A DNA stretch of 64,000 nucleotides from Brachycybe producta (Eukaryota > Arthropoda > Diplopoda > Playtdesmida > Andrognathidae). This document shows, piece by piece, positions 20,730 through 31,334 of this stretch. The translations under genes were made by a program, and so were the position numbers. Location of the stretch: assembly GCA_036925085.1 (NCBI GenBank), contig JAUPFP010000142.1:1-64000 (forward strand), given 5' to 3'. The notes below the pieces were generated by a model that worked only from the letters and a program-made list of their open reading frames with translations, searched no databases and was not told the origin of the DNA. Each line of letters opens with the position of its first letter. Position 1 is the stretch's first letter.

Positions 20730-21024
20730 TACACTGTACACACATGAGTTAAATGAATTCAAATTAAATGTGTTTAAGGTGAATTATACGGAATCCAGTT
20801 AAGGACATGAATCCAAATCAAAATTGACTTTATTATTAATATTTTAAATTGAAATCCTAAATCATTATTTTTTGTCAATAGTTTATATATTTAAGTATTA
20901 ACTTAATATTTTGAGATTAACTGAATAAATTGAAATCGACATATTGTTTGTTTGTCCTTCACAGGGCTCTGTAGAACGTGTTTCATATTAAAATGCATTT
21001 AACTGTGTATGTGTGTGCCAGGTA
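20730..21024 (+). mobile_element. Harbinger-like MITE family J, copy 1
   Basis: Starts TACACTGTACACACATGAG and ends GTGTGTGCCAGGTA. TAA lies before it (20727-20729) and TTA after it (21025-21027). The body shares ACGGAATCCAGTTAAGGACA, the TTGACTTTATTATTAATATT tract and GGGCTCTGTAGAACGTG with the other J copies. A three-base TWA duplication points to PIF/Harbinger. Non-coding. Confidence 0.85.
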
Positions 21025-21859
21025 TTAGGCAACCAGAAAAAAAATGCACTTAATAACTTGAGTCTTTATAAAGCTATGCTAGATGCTCGTTTGGCCTTTG
21101 AATTCTAGCCTCTAAACAGGTTCTGCAACTAAAAAATGCAATGTTTCCTTTACCTATGGACTTCAATTTAAAAAAAAATGGGGATGGGGGGGGGGGGGGG
21201 GCGAACTGAAGATTTTTGCTCCAGGGCGGTTATATTTTTAAAAAGTATTTCAAAATTGCGAATTTCTAACTCTTATGTTAAACTCCGTTGAGTACGCCCA
21301 AATAAGAAAAAAACATCAATTAAATAAAATGCTCGTAAAAAATACCTAAAAATAATTTTAAAAAACCGCCGAGTAAATAACGCCAACACAGTGGCGCACG
21401 TGCTAATTTTTTCCTGGTTTTTTAAAAATTACTTTTTAGGTATTTTTAGGAGCATTTTTTAATGGATGTTTTTTTTTCTTATTTGGGCGTACTCAATGGA
21501 GTTTAACATAAGTGTGTGGCAACCTGGTCTGCTCCAATTTTAATTTTGATGGAGCAGACGAATTTCCCTATGGTGGTCTGCCTGACAGCTGCAGTAGGCT
21601 GTTAGGTCGGACGCCATTTTGGTGCCAGCAGACCTCTCACCATGAAGTCTATGGGTGAGAGGTCAGAAGTGACCTCTGTCCCCTCCAGGTGGAGTTGCCT
21701 GGAGGTTTCCTGTGGCCTAGTCAACCACAGGATCTGGGCAGTTGGTTGTAGGCTTCAAGACTGAGAGGACCTGTGGGTGGAGGTCAGGAGACCTCCACTG
21801 GCCAGTGCCTCTTTTGCTGATCTTTTGTTTGCCTTTGGCCTGTTGGCTCTTGTGCCTTG

Positions 21860-21870
21860 TATATATTTAT
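21860..21870 (+). promoter_or_regulatory. TATA-like box in the LTR
   Basis: TATATATTTAT lies about 345 bp into the LTR, 5' of the AATAAA signal, as expected for the retrotransposon promoter. Prediction from sequence only. Confidence 0.45.
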
Positions 21871-21953
21871 GGGGGCTTGGCTGGTAGAAGTTTACCAGCC
21901 AAGTTGTGTGAATATTATCACTGCCATCTTTTCATCTTAACTCATCGTAAGTG

Positions 21954-21959
21954 AATAAA
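21954..21959 (+). promoter_or_regulatory. polyadenylation signal in the LTR
   Basis: AATAAA about 85 bp downstream of the TATA-like box; T-rich sequence follows. Consistent with a short R region, but unproven. Confidence 0.4.
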
Positions 21960-22600
21960 TCACTTTTTACTTCATCTTACTTTGTGTCGTGTCTTTTCTT
22001 GGGGAGTACCGCGAGGGGGGGGTGGGTTTCTGGTTGTGGGGAAACTCCACCGTCCTATTCCGACTTGTTTCGGCCGGTCCTCGTGTCGGCTCGCGGTAGA
22101 ACCGGTGTTCTACCGCGATATTCTCGGCGTGGCGGCGTGGTCTTTCGTTGTGTCCGTCGTGGGTGGCTCCGTGGGGCCGACACAACTCAAGGAGCACCGT
22201 GCGGGAGACGGCTACGGGTACGGTCCCGTCCCCATAAGGAGCCGGTTAAGCGGTAAGTTTTACGTCCTTTTTGGGGTGAACTTACTGGGGTTATTGTGAC
22301 GGTCCGGCGGGACGTTACAAGTGTTAGAAATTCGCCACTTTGAAATACTGTTTAAAAATATAACCGCATTTACCAATTTTTTTTTGTCATTCTATCACTA
22401 GATGAACATATATTTAAGGTGCACATTGCAATTTGAAACATAAAATTACACAACTTTAAATGTGTATTTTAAAATTTAACATTTTTTCTTTAACATTGGG
22501 TCTATGGGCTCAATAGAAAAACGATGCTAGTGCTCTTTGCAGAGATTTTTCGAAGTAATTTTGGAATGTAGCTTCGTAAAGGTATTCAATAACAGATTTT

Positions 22601-23279
22601 CTGCGTAGGAATCTTATTATGAGGCTTCAAGATGAAAAAAATTCAAGTGCTACGTTTGTGTTAAATTAAAAAAAATTACAAAATTTGCAAAAAAACAACG
22701 ATCTAACAAATTAGAAATTTTGGAACTTCTAGAAGAAAAACAAATGTCGATAAACAATATCGATTGTGTCATCAATCATTCAAAATACACATATAAAGTC
22801 AATTTCTCACTTGTTAAAAATTGATACGAGGAAAATTAAACAATACAACACACGACAGCTTAATTTATTTATCATAAGCTTACATATTATGCCCCCAATT
22901 ACAACATGCGAAAATACGCTTGTATATATTATATATATATATTAAGCCAGGTCTATGTGTGTGTGGGTGGTGTGCGTGAGTGAATAACGCTGTACAATTT
23001 ATATAAATTTAAATGAATAAATGAACCTCTTTTTTTCTCAAGGTCAACTATATGTTGCACACTCCCCATCCAAGAACCCCATGATAAATTGGAGATGGGA
23101 AAAGGTTGGAAAGTGTAGAGGGAGAGAGAGAAACGGAGAGGGTGAAAAGGGGGAGGAGGAAAAGGGGGAGGGGGAAACTGAAATTGAAATGAAAGGAGTA
23201 AAAAAGGAACAAACGACGCGCATGCGCACACCAGAGGAAATGAAAAACTCATTTTCGCTTTCAAATATAAAAAGGGGAG
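22601..23279. other. AT-rich spacer and polypurine patch
   Basis: AT-rich to about 22950, then (TG)n near 22957 and a purine-rich stretch at 23115-23215 (GGGGGAGG and GAGAGAGAG words). Frames here on both strands are compositional artefacts. Confidence 0.6.
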
Positions 23280-23496
23280 GGGATAATAGTAGCAAAATTA
23301 AACCAGAGTTTATCACGGGCAACTGTGCCCAGCATTAGAATTTCTTTTGCTCCGCTCTTTTATGAACGTCATCAATTTCGAATTGGTTTGTTACTTGGTC
23401 TGACGTCATAAAAGGGCGGAGGAAAAGAAATTCTAATGCTGGGCACAATTGCCTGTGAATTTTGCTCACGTCATTTATGACGGGTTACCCCACTAG
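23280..23496 (+). mobile_element. Helitron-like element C, 3' part, split by A
   Basis: The left piece AATAGTAGCAAAATTAAACC and the right piece CGTCATTTATGACGGGTTAC followed by CCCACTAG are contiguous in other C copies. An A element lies between them (23315-23456). The hairpin plus CTAG is the Helitron 3' end. The 5' part is missing here. Confidence 0.82.
23315..23456. mobile_element. MITE family A, variant with CTGTGCCCAGCATTAG arms
   Basis: A short palindromic copy (142 bp). The left arm has AACTGTGCCCAGCATTAGAA and the right arm its inverse. The central part keeps TAATTGG-like and TGACGTCA blocks. The flanks GAGTTTATC and GAATTTTGC are consistent with a worn 9-bp duplication; the empty site in other C copies reads GAATTTTGC. 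Inserted into element C. Confidence 0.82.
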
Positions 23497-23984
23497 TATA
23501 TATATGAGTATATATTTTGAGAGTTGACTGTCATGTTAATTGTGTGTATTTTATAACAAATTAGAATTTTTAAAAAAAAAATACCTTTTCGAGAAGTTTA
23601 CGATCTTAAAATTGATCCATTTTAAAGTGTCCCGTAATAGTTTTTCGCGCAACATTTCAAAATTTAACATTCTAACAAAATTAGTTCATTAGAAAGTTTG
23701 ACTGTTTCCTGAGAGTTAAAATTTCGAACGTTTCTTGAGAGTTGACAAGGCCATGTTTCTTCGATTTTTCACCAGTTGAAATTTTCGCCTCAGTGGAAAC
23801 AAGGCCCAAACCCCCCTTAAATCCAATCTCACTTTTTTTTATTTCATTAACAAAATCATAAGTTTCATTCTATTGTTCCTCCTTCATTTGCATATTTTTG
23901 CAGTGGCCACTTAAAAACCTACTTAAACGAGATAACAGTTGGCTCTTATTTAGATTTACCTCAGCAGCTGGCTGCTGCTTCCAG
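23497..23984. other. intergenic sequence with half of a B element
   Basis: From about 23748 to 23808 the right half of family B is recognisable (TTTTTCACCAGTTGAAATTTT, AGTGGAAACAAGGCC). The rest is AT-rich, unassigned. Confidence 0.55.
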
Positions 23985-24335
23985 CCTCTACCTCCCTCCT
24001 TAGCCTCCACTCTTCTCTATCTCCCTCCTTCCTCCTTAGCCTCCACTCTTCCCACCCTCCCTCTTCCTCCTTAGCCTCCACTCTTCCCACCCTCCCTCTT
24101 CCTCCTTAGCCTCCACTCTTCTCTCTCTCCCTCCTTCGCCTCCACTCTTCTCTCCCTCCCTCCTTCGCCTCCACTCTTCTCTCCCTCCCTCCTCGTTAGC
24201 CTCCACTCTTCCCTCCCTCCTCCTTAGCCTCCACTCTTCCCTCCCTCCTCCTTAGCCTCCACTCTTCCCTCCCTCCTCCTTAGCCTCCACTCTTCCCTCC
24301 CTCTATCCTTCTTAGCCTCCACTCTTTCCTTCCTC
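23985..24335 (+). repeat. 28-bp pyrimidine-rich minisatellite
   Basis: Repeats of TTAGCCTCCACTCTTCCCTC with CCTCCTC, about ten copies; the cleanest units start near 24196, 24224 and 24252 (28 bp apart). Earlier units vary in length. A purine/pyrimidine-asymmetric tract of about 350 bp. Confidence 0.9.
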
Positions 24336-24865
24336 CAACAAACAACAACATTCCACATATACGCCATAAAAATCGATAAACACCAATCTGACACTAAATT
24401 AAACAACATTCAAAAAACAGTAATTGCATTTACAAAAATCCATTACACCCATCCACCAAAATCCATTTCAATGATTTGATGCTGCTATAATATTTTTGCA
24501 ACATCATGTTAACAGTGATTGCCTGCCTTCAGGATGCAAAAAAAAAAAAACTAACTACATTTCAAAATAAGTGCTCAAAACGTAAAAATGTCGACAAAAC
24601 GAAATTGAGGAACATTGAGGGAGGAAAAAAATATATATTATTAATATTATCTTTTTTTTCGTTCGAAATTGAAATTATAAGTCTTTAGGCCAAAAAAAAG
24701 CGGCCATAATTTTAAGTATAAAAATTCATTTTTGCAAACTTTTATTTACTAACTTAAGAGGGTTCTCCATAGAAAAAAATATTTGTGTAAATGCAAGGTA
24801 GATGGCGCCTGCAACCTTCTAAAAGTGTCCAAAACAACCCATTATGAGCACGTGACAAATTTAGT
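24336..24865. other. AT-rich sequence ending in a partial inverse U element
   Basis: ACAGTGATTGCCTGCCTTCAGG near 24512 is the dispersed phrase also seen at 16686 and 51598. From about 24735 to 24862 element U is present in inverse orientation (CTTAAGAGGGTTCTCCATAG, GTAGATGGCGCCTGCAACC). It is cut off by the N element that follows. Confidence 0.6.
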
Positions 24866-25378
24866 GTGTGGGACATTTGCCCTAAAGACACTTGCCCTAA
24901 CGGGACAGTTGCCCTAACGGGACAGTTGCCCTAAAATCATTTGCCCTAGAAGAACACTTGGCCTAAAACCATTTGCCCTAAAGGGACATTTGCCCTAAAA
25001 CCATTTGCCCTAAAGGGACATTTGCCCTAAAAGGACATTTGCCCTAAAACCATTTGCCCTAAAGGGACATTTGCCCTAAAACCATTTGCCCTAAAGGGAC
25101 ATTTTCTCTAAAACCATTTGCCCTAAAGGGACATTTTCTCTAAAACCATTTGCCCTAAAGGGACATTTTCTCTAAAACCATTTGCCCTAAAGGGACATTT
25201 GCCCTAAAGCCATTTGACCTAAAAGGACATTTGCCCTAATCAGTAGTGTAAATATACATCATTTGGCGTTTTTTGCATGCCTGTGGCGCACAGAACCAAT
25301 TTAATAAACTCCACCGAAAGACACTAAACCGTATGAAAAGAAAGAACAAAAAAGTTTCTTTAGGGCAAATGTCCTTAT
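24866..25378 (+). mobile_element. minisatellite-ended element N, copy 1
   Basis: Starts GTGTGGGACATTTGCCCTAA, then a tandem array of GGGACATTTGCCCTAAAACC..CATTTGCCCTAAA (32-bp period near 25081-25170). A unique centre follows (TTAGTGTAAATATACATC, then GCACAGAACCAATTTAATAA and CCGTATGAAAAG). The right arm is reduced to one inverse unit, TTTAGGGCAAATGTCC, at about 25362-25377. It appears inserted in element U. Copy 2 (54789-55381) shows the full structure with a target duplication. Confidence 0.82.
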
Positions 25379-26214
25379 AATGTTTTTTTTTTGTTCCTCT
25401 TATAAAAATTTATATTTTGTTAGTTACGTATTTTTAATTGATACTTAAAGACTTTCAAATGTATAAACTTTGTAGAGAAAAATGGCTAATATTTGCGAAA
25501 GTAAGGTATCTTGAAAACTTTTTTTCAGTTTTTTTTCTTCTAGTTTCTTATGACGTGGCAATACATTTAAACCATAAACTGATAAAACAGAAGAGAAGAA
25601 GTTAATTTATGCACGCGCTCCGGTTGTTATTTCAACAAAGCGAATAATTTATCTAAGTCACGTAAAAATCGTAAATTGGAGTCAAGTACTTTAAAAGGTT
25701 CAACAGTTAACTTATGGTTAATGTCTTGTTCCAATTCATATTCATTCAACAAATACAAATTTCACATATAATTTAAATTGGTGAAAGGATAATTTTAATA
25801 TTATTTTTTTTTTTCAAGTTTTCTCACACAAAATAAAAAGTACGAATTTCAGTTGCTTTTATTCTACAATTTAAAAAAAAAGAAATCTAACAAACACGTC
25901 AAAACGTTTTTTATTTTTATTTTTTAGAAAACTAGAAGAGTAACTGAATCACTTAGAAGAATTTTCACATTGGTATCTTTCAATTTCTTTTTTTTTCTAT
26001 TGCATTGTTCTAAATCATTTGCATATTTTTGCAATGACTGCTCATAAAACTAAATTAAGTGGAGTTTTTTTTTTGCCTTTTATTTGTTTCTTTCTAGTCT
26101 TGAAATTGAATTTCTTCTAAGAATCATTTCATATCATAAGAAAACACAAAACTCCAATATATAACGATATATCATATAAGACTCATTATCAAATTGAATA
26201 AATATTTGATCATA
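25379..26214. other. AT-rich intergenic sequence
   Basis: Two short traces of repeat AA are visible (AAACTAGAAGAGTAACTGAA near 25928; TTCTTCTAGTTTCTTATG near 25536). Otherwise AT-rich unique sequence, no gene. Confidence 0.55.
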
Positions 26215-26611
26215 AAATAGAGAGAGACAGACAGAGAGAGAGAGAGAGAGGGAGTGAAAGAAAAATAGACAGAGGGAGAGATAGAAAGAGAGACATATAC
26301 AGTAGTTAGACTGAGAGGAAGAGAGATAGCCAATGAGACTGAGAGAGAGAGGGGAAAGAAAGAGGGAGAGAGGGACATAGACTGAGAAGAAGAGTGAAAG
26401 AGAGAGAGTGAGAGATAGACACAGATAGAAAGAGACATATAGTTAGACTGAGAGAAAGGGAGAACGAGTGAAAGAAAGAGACAGACAGAGCGAGAGAGAG
26501 AGAGACAGAGATAGAAAGAGAGACAGAGAGAGAGAGAGAGATAGAAAGAGAGAGACAGAGAGAGATAGAAAGAGAGAGACAGAGAGAGAGAGAGATAGAG
26601 AGAGAGAATGC
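26215..26611. repeat. (GA)n microsatellite with AGACA and AGATA interruptions
   Basis: About 400 bp of purine-rich repeat on the plus strand with recurring GACTGAGAGA, ATAGTTAGACTGAGAG and GAGACAGAGAGAGATAGAAA phrases, indicating internal duplication. Serine/leucine-rich frames on the minus strand are artefacts. Confidence 0.95.
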
Positions 26612-26927
26612 GCAGCTGTCACCACAACCTGCTAACTCAAATGTCACTGGACAAACACATTTTTAAAGAAATCAAGCAAACCAATGAGATGTCCACCAGC
26701 GCCCATCGTTATCATAGCTTGTATTTCATATTTATTTAAATATGTCAATATATTCAAATTGAAACAAGATATCAGCATCAGAATGACGTCAACATCAACC
26801 GACAAAAGTGTCAAGAAAGGACACACAACACACATACAACAGGACAGAAAAGATAATAAAACACACAAAGTTCTGTCAAACATGGACAGAAAAAAAAAAG
26901 ATAACACAACACAAACACACAGAGAAA
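26612..26927. other. unassigned intergenic sequence
   Basis: Slightly A-rich with CACACAACACAC-like patches. Open frames on both strands have no recognisable domain. Confidence 0.5.
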
Positions 26928-27078
26928 GGGAAGAATCACACACGCTGAAAAAAAAACCCACTGAATTTCACTTTTTCACAGAGGGCGCCATAATCTTTTA
27001 AGTGCAAAAGAACGAAGAATATTTTTGTTTTCTGTTTCTATTTTCTGGTCGTTTTTCAGTGCGTTTCGATTCATCTCT
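26928..27078. mobile_element. inverted-repeat element D, copy 1
   Basis: Starts GGGAAGAATCACACACGCTG; the right end (TTTTTCAGTGCGTTTCGATTC) is a worn inverse of this. The interior has CCACTGAATTTCACTTTT and AGGGCGCCATAATCTTTTAA, matched at 60384 and, more loosely, at 40563. About 150 bp, non-coding. Confidence 0.7.
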
Positions 27079-27082
27079 ACAG

Positions 27083-27337
27083 CCAGGATCACACATACAG
27101 AAAATAATTCCAATGAAAAATAAATTTATCTAATTTGAATGTAATTCTATTCCAATTTTTTCTATTCCATTTTTTCTACGCAGAAAAAACTGCGAAATTG
27201 TTTCGTTTTGCCGCACGAAATTATATTTTATCAACCAATGAAAAGCGTCCTTCAGTGGCATTATTGTTATAATTGGCCTGACGCTCATAAACGGGCGCGG
27301 GGCCAACAAAAATTTTCTGCTGGGCACACTTGCCTGT
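27083..27337. mobile_element. related element D' fused to part of an A element
   Basis: The left part (GGATCACACATACAGAAAAT, CGCAGAAAAAACTGCG) resembles 60120-60300, including TTATCAACCAAT.GAAAGCGT. The right part, from about 27270, is the right arm of a family A variant (TGACGCTCATAAACGGGCG, then TGCTGGGCACACTTGCCTGT). This is a chimeric repeat. Confidence 0.55.
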
Positions 27338-28060
27338 AAACTCAACCCCCCCCCCCCCCCTCTCCACCTAATCGATTGTTTTCAGTGTGAATGCTTCCTA
27401 ACAGCCAGTTATCTTTTTTTTCTGTTGTGACCTGAATAGTCATCAAAAGTTGATGGCAACTTAAGATATTAGTTACTGTGGGGGGGTTGGACACACAAAA
27501 ACTCCAAGAAATATGAATGACATGTTGACGTTTATATGAGACTGACTGACTGAAGGGGGTGGGTGGAGGGTTGTTGAAGCTGTCAAAACTAAACGTCAAA
27601 AAACACTGGCCACTGATAATAATAACAGAAATGCCATTTGCTAAACGACTAAAAATAAGAATTAAGGGGCCTTTTTTGCAAAACATAAGTCTATTTCTTT
27701 GAAGAAGAAACAAAAAAAAAAGGGGGGGGGGGGGGGTGGGGAAACGCTAAATGACATGTGACAAAGTGCCAATAAAATCAACAGAAAATCTGTCTAAAAA
27801 TTACTCATAAATAGATAAAATAAAACCGATAATGCAAAACAAAAAAAAATCTCTCTTTAATTGTGTTTGTTCATTAAAGTACTTAAGTTAATAAATGCTT
27901 TGTGCATTAGCATAGGGTTAATTTTAAATTCATTTCATTTTTATTTTTCACCTCAAGTTTGGGTCAAAAGTGATGAAAATTCGTTTACTTTTAAATGGCT
28001 ATCTGGGGCACCGTTGCACCCGAGGAACAAAAACAAAATAGACATCTATTCAGCCACCTT
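27338..28060. other. unassigned intergenic sequence
   Basis: C-run at about 27346-27360 and G-run at about 27722-27736. AAAATAGACATCTATTCAGCCACCTTAAG (28036-28064) is the right end of element P, preceded by ACCGTTGCACCCGAGGAAC. No gene recognised. Confidence 0.5.
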
Positions 28061-29010
28061 AAGGCTGGTTTCACACAGTCCGGGTTTTCCCCGTCCGAGT
28101 TTTTTGTCCGTCACCAAAAGCTACACGTAGGAAGGCATGGGGTTTATCACACCATCCGGACCAGGGTAAATCTCCTTCCAGACGTAGGAAACACTCAAGA
28201 TTGCCCTGCTACAAACCTCTGGGTCTGAGACGGAGGCATTCATTCGGACAGCACCCTAACAGATAACAATGGGTGCAATGCATGCCTTCACATGACCCCG
28301 GCATGTTTAGTCGTCCCGAGTGCTCTCTTGGTTTGAGAACAAGTTTTTTTTTTTGCATCCGCCATTCATCGCAACCTGCGAAAAAACTTTCTCCCAATAT
28401 CAAGAAAAGCTCTGGACCCAGATGACATTTGGATACATAATGTTTATCAACTGAAAACAGCATCCGGATACTGCCAATCCGGGTAATCTCCCTCAAACGG
28501 GCAAACACCCAGAACGTGTTGCAAATATAACTACAGTCCACCTGCTGATAGGCTTAAGGTCACTTACACGATTTGGTGTACACCGAGAGTGGGAATCGAG
28601 TTCGCCCTATTTGCCTCCTACCTGTTCTGGGGAAAGTGTTAAACAAACTTGTGGCTTGCCGACTTAACTAATTTTTTAGAAAACAGTCTTACAAGTCTAC
28701 AGTCCACAACAGTCTTACAAGTCTACAGTCCACAACAGTCTTAACTAGGAGAATGTTCACTAGGGGAGTAGACTATTGCCTAGGTTTCCCTACCCCTCCC
28801 GGATGTTACGTAAAATTATCACTAGGTTAGCAGCTAGGATTTATGCACTAAAATGAGATTAACAGGTCGGTTTTATCAGAGTTTTAAATTCAACTTGAAC
28901 GAGTCCACTCGGACGATGTTAAACCAGTCTAAGTGACTCCTCCCCAGTCACTTTTAGAGTTACTCAAGTGTTTGCTTCACTTTATTGTATTATTGTTTTT
29001 TTTTAAATAA
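28061..29010. other. moderate-GC unassigned sequence with a short tandem repeat
   Basis: Starts with motif Q (TTAAGGCTGGTTTCACACAG). The 28080-28560 part is less AT-rich than the surroundings and holds a 110-residue minus-strand frame (28209-28541) without a recognisable domain. A 26-bp unit (CAGTCTTACAAGTCTACAG...) is repeated from 28684, 28710 and, in part, 28736. AATAAA occurs near 29007. A remnant of a longer element or pseudogene is possible. Confidence 0.4.
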
Positions 29011-29664
29011 AGATGAATGAAAAAAGTTTACTACAAAGATTAGCTTGATGTTTAGACCACTTTTCTACATTGTTTGTACAGATAGATAGATATATCTACT
29101 GTAGTAATAACAATAGTTGTAGTAGATTCTCAAACCAAAGAAAATGAAAAAAATGGAGCGTCAAATCAAATCATAAAGCATATACAGAGAGATATATCTC
29201 TCTCTATCTCTCTCTCTCTCGCTCCCCCCATCACATCCCTGTATATTTTTACGCTTTCTCTCTATCCCTCCCCCCCTTTTCAACCCCGGTTTGAAACCCA
29301 CAAGGATTTCAAACCCGAATAGAAAGAGAACAGAAAGAGAGAAACGTGCTCGGATTTCCCAATTGGCGAAAAAGGAGAGAAAAAAACCGGATCCCTCCCC
29401 CCCCCCCCAAAAAAAGGAAAAACAGAATCTCACTTCTGTTTGCAGTCTATTTATTCCTTGTGTTTTTTCATCTCTATACCAATATAATATATATAAACAA
29501 GATGGCGCATATAAAATGCGTCCCGTTTATAAGCTGAATTTTATCGCAACAAACATTAAAATCTAAAATTACTTTTAAAATTAATAAGGTGGGTTTTTTA
29601 AAAAAGCGTAAACAGCCTCTCTCAAACTCCTGGATTACTCTGTATTTCAGAAGAGGAAAATAAA
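29011..29664. other. low-complexity intergenic sequence
   Basis: GATA and (CT)n words near 29080-29220, and a C-run/A-run near 29396-29415. The frames at 29161-29566 lie on these. From about 29596 AAAAAGCGTAAACAGCCT matches 63905 near the window's end. Confidence 0.55.
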
Positions 29665-29915
29665 GAGAAACTCGAATGTGCTTTAGAAACTAGAAGGGTA
29701 GCTCAACCACTTAAGGGTATTTTTTTCTTGTTGATATCTTTCAAAATAAGCTTTTTATGATAAGTATGAAAACGACCCAACTTTATGCAGTCGACGTTAT
29801 CTTGTCCAGAAAAAGTTTATTTTAAAAGATATCAACATGAAACACATCCTTTTAAGTGATTTATCCACCCTTCTAGTTTCTAATCAAAAACATACATTCA
29901 AGTTTCTCTCAATTT
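29665..29915. mobile_element. inverted-repeat element AA, complete copy
   Basis: GAGAAACTCGAATGTGCTTT and AACATACATTCAAGTTTCTC face each other. Inside, TAGAAACTAGAAGGGTAG pairs with CCACCCTTCTAGTTTCTA, and TTGTTGATATCTTTCAAAAT with AAAAGATATCAACATG. The arms are about 95 bp. The TAGAAACTAGAAGG end occurs alone at many other sites (34308, 45416, 48727, 51547, 63983). Non-coding. Confidence 0.75.
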
Positions 29916-30384
29916 TGTTTAAATGTAACATTGATTGACATTTTTTTTCTAAACTCATTTTTTTTGTTGCTTATTTTGCTTAGAAACCGTTTTTAAAAAA
30001 CTTTATAAAAAGTTTATTTTTGAAGATATTTTTGTGTTAAAATTATTTCTTAGTATAATTCTAGTTTTTAATAAATTTCAAAATTTATGATTAAGCTGAC
30101 AAAACAGGCGACAAATTGGCGACAATTCTAAAACATTTATGCGACTGCTGAGAGGTCTACGTGTAAACCTAGCCATAGCTAAATGTTCAAATGCGGTAGT
30201 TCGTATAGTTTCCGAGATTATTCATCTTTAAACGGGACGCATTTTAGGTGCGCCACCTGGTAATAGGTGCGTGTCTATATTTCAATAACAACAAAAATAA
30301 GTAAAATAAAACCAACTCTAGTAAGGACAAACATTGGCGCAACCTTTTTATTCAATTCTATTCATTCAATTCAATTCAATATTT
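29916..30384. other. AT-rich intergenic sequence
   Basis: T-runs near 29940-29960 and a TTCAATTC repeat near 30345-30380. GGACGCATTTTAGGTGCGCCACCTGG near 30236 is the only less AT-rich patch. No gene recognised. Confidence 0.55.
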
Positions 30385-30636
30385 ATTAAGCTATGCTTGT
30401 CTGTCTGTGTACAACGCCGTACAAACAAGGACAAAAACGTGTTTAAGCACGTTGGAATTTATTTTAATTTAAACGAACCGGTTTTCAACTTTATGTTGCG
30501 CTCTCCCGATCCAAGAACCCAAACAATAGTAAGGTGCTTATGAAGTATTTGAATAAAATAAAATAGTTAAATAATTTTAGTAGCAAAATTAAACTAGAAT
30601 TTTGCTCCCGTCATTTATGACGGGTTACCAAACTAG
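30385..30636 (+). mobile_element. Helitron-like element C, copy 2, intact
   Basis: Runs from TTAAGCTATGCTTGTCTGTC through ACGTGTTTAAGCACGT, TTGCGCTCTCCCGATCCAAG and ATAATTTTAGTAGCAAAATT. It ends CCCGTCATTTATGACGGG-TTACCAAACTAG followed by T. The 18-bp hairpin and CTAG are the Helitron 3' signature. At about 250 bp this is the reference uninterrupted copy. Its 5' TC end is not certain. No protein. Confidence 0.82.
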
Positions 30637-30689
30637 TATATTAATAACGAAGTTCTTTGAAAATTTTGTTTAGACTTTTAGAACTGAAG

Positions 30690-30700
30690 AAGACGAGAGA

Positions 30701-30748
<48 letters not shown>

Positions 30749-30760
30749 AAGGGAAAGAAA

Positions 30761-30803
<43 letters not shown>

Positions 30804-31289
30804 AGGGAAAGAAACAAAGAGGGAGAGAAAGAAAGAGAGAAAGAAAGAGAGAAAGAAAGAAACAAAGAGAGAGAGAGAAAGAAAGAGAGAGAGAGAGAGA
30901 GAAAGAGAAAGAAAGAGAGAAAAAGAGAAATAAAGAGAAAGAGAGCGAGAGAAAGAGAAATAAAGAGAAAGAGAGCTAGAGAAAGAGAGAGAGCAAGAGA
31001 AAGAGAGAGAAAGAAAGAGAGAGAGCGAGAGAGATAGTGAGACAGATAGAGAGAAGAGATAGTGAGACAGATAGAGAGAAGAGATACAGAGACAGAGATA
31101 GAGAGACAGCCAGATAGAGAAAGAAAGATAGAGAGAAAGAGAGATAGAGAGAAAGAGATAGAGAAAAAGAAAAATAGAGATAGTGACAGATAGAGAGAAA
31201 GCCAGATAGAGAGAAAGAAAGATAGAGATAGTGACAGATAGAGAGAAAGCTAGATAGAGACAAAGAGACAAAGAGAGATACAGAGACAG

Positions 31290-31334
<45 letters not shown>

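Larger units (their letters stand above)
21515..22319 (+). mobile_element. solo LTR of a retrotransposon
   Basis: An 805-bp block that is much richer in GC than its surroundings starts TGTGGCAACCTGG and ends GGGACGTTACA, giving TG...CA termini. It is flanked by AGTG at 21511-21514 and 22320-22323. It splits element R, which proves insertion. No gag, pol or second LTR lies within the window, so this is a solo LTR left by LTR-LTR recombination. The 4-bp duplication fits several LTR superfamilies. A TATA-like box and an AATAAA lie inside in the order expected for U3-R. The open frames at 21742-22299 are fortuitous. Confidence 0.88.
21215..22600. mobile_element. palindromic element R, copy 2, split by a solo LTR
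   Basis: The right half from 22320 (GTGTTAGAAATTCGCCACTT to CTCTTTGCAGAGATTTTTCG) and the central palindrome 21260-21514 match element R at 6525. The left arm is truncated just after the G-run at about 21187-21201. Removing the LTR rejoins GTTTAACATAAGTG to TTAGAAATTCGC, as in the inverse arm near 21265. Confidence 0.85.

Noticed and set aside
21742-22299. Overlapping 70-105-residue frames in the GC-rich block
   Set aside because: They lie within the solo LTR; high GC lowers stop frequency, and the frames overlap on both strands with no domain.
24866-25378. CRISPR-like regular repeats
   Set aside because: The units are tandem without unique spacers, the genome is eukaryotic, and a transposon structure with target duplication explains copy 2.
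26172-26647. Ser/Leu-rich frames on the minus strand
   Set aside because: Translation of the GA tract.
28209-28541. 110-residue minus-strand frame as a gene
   Set aside because: Cys-containing but with no recognisable domain; it lies in a region that begins with repeat motif Q, so a decayed element is equally likely.
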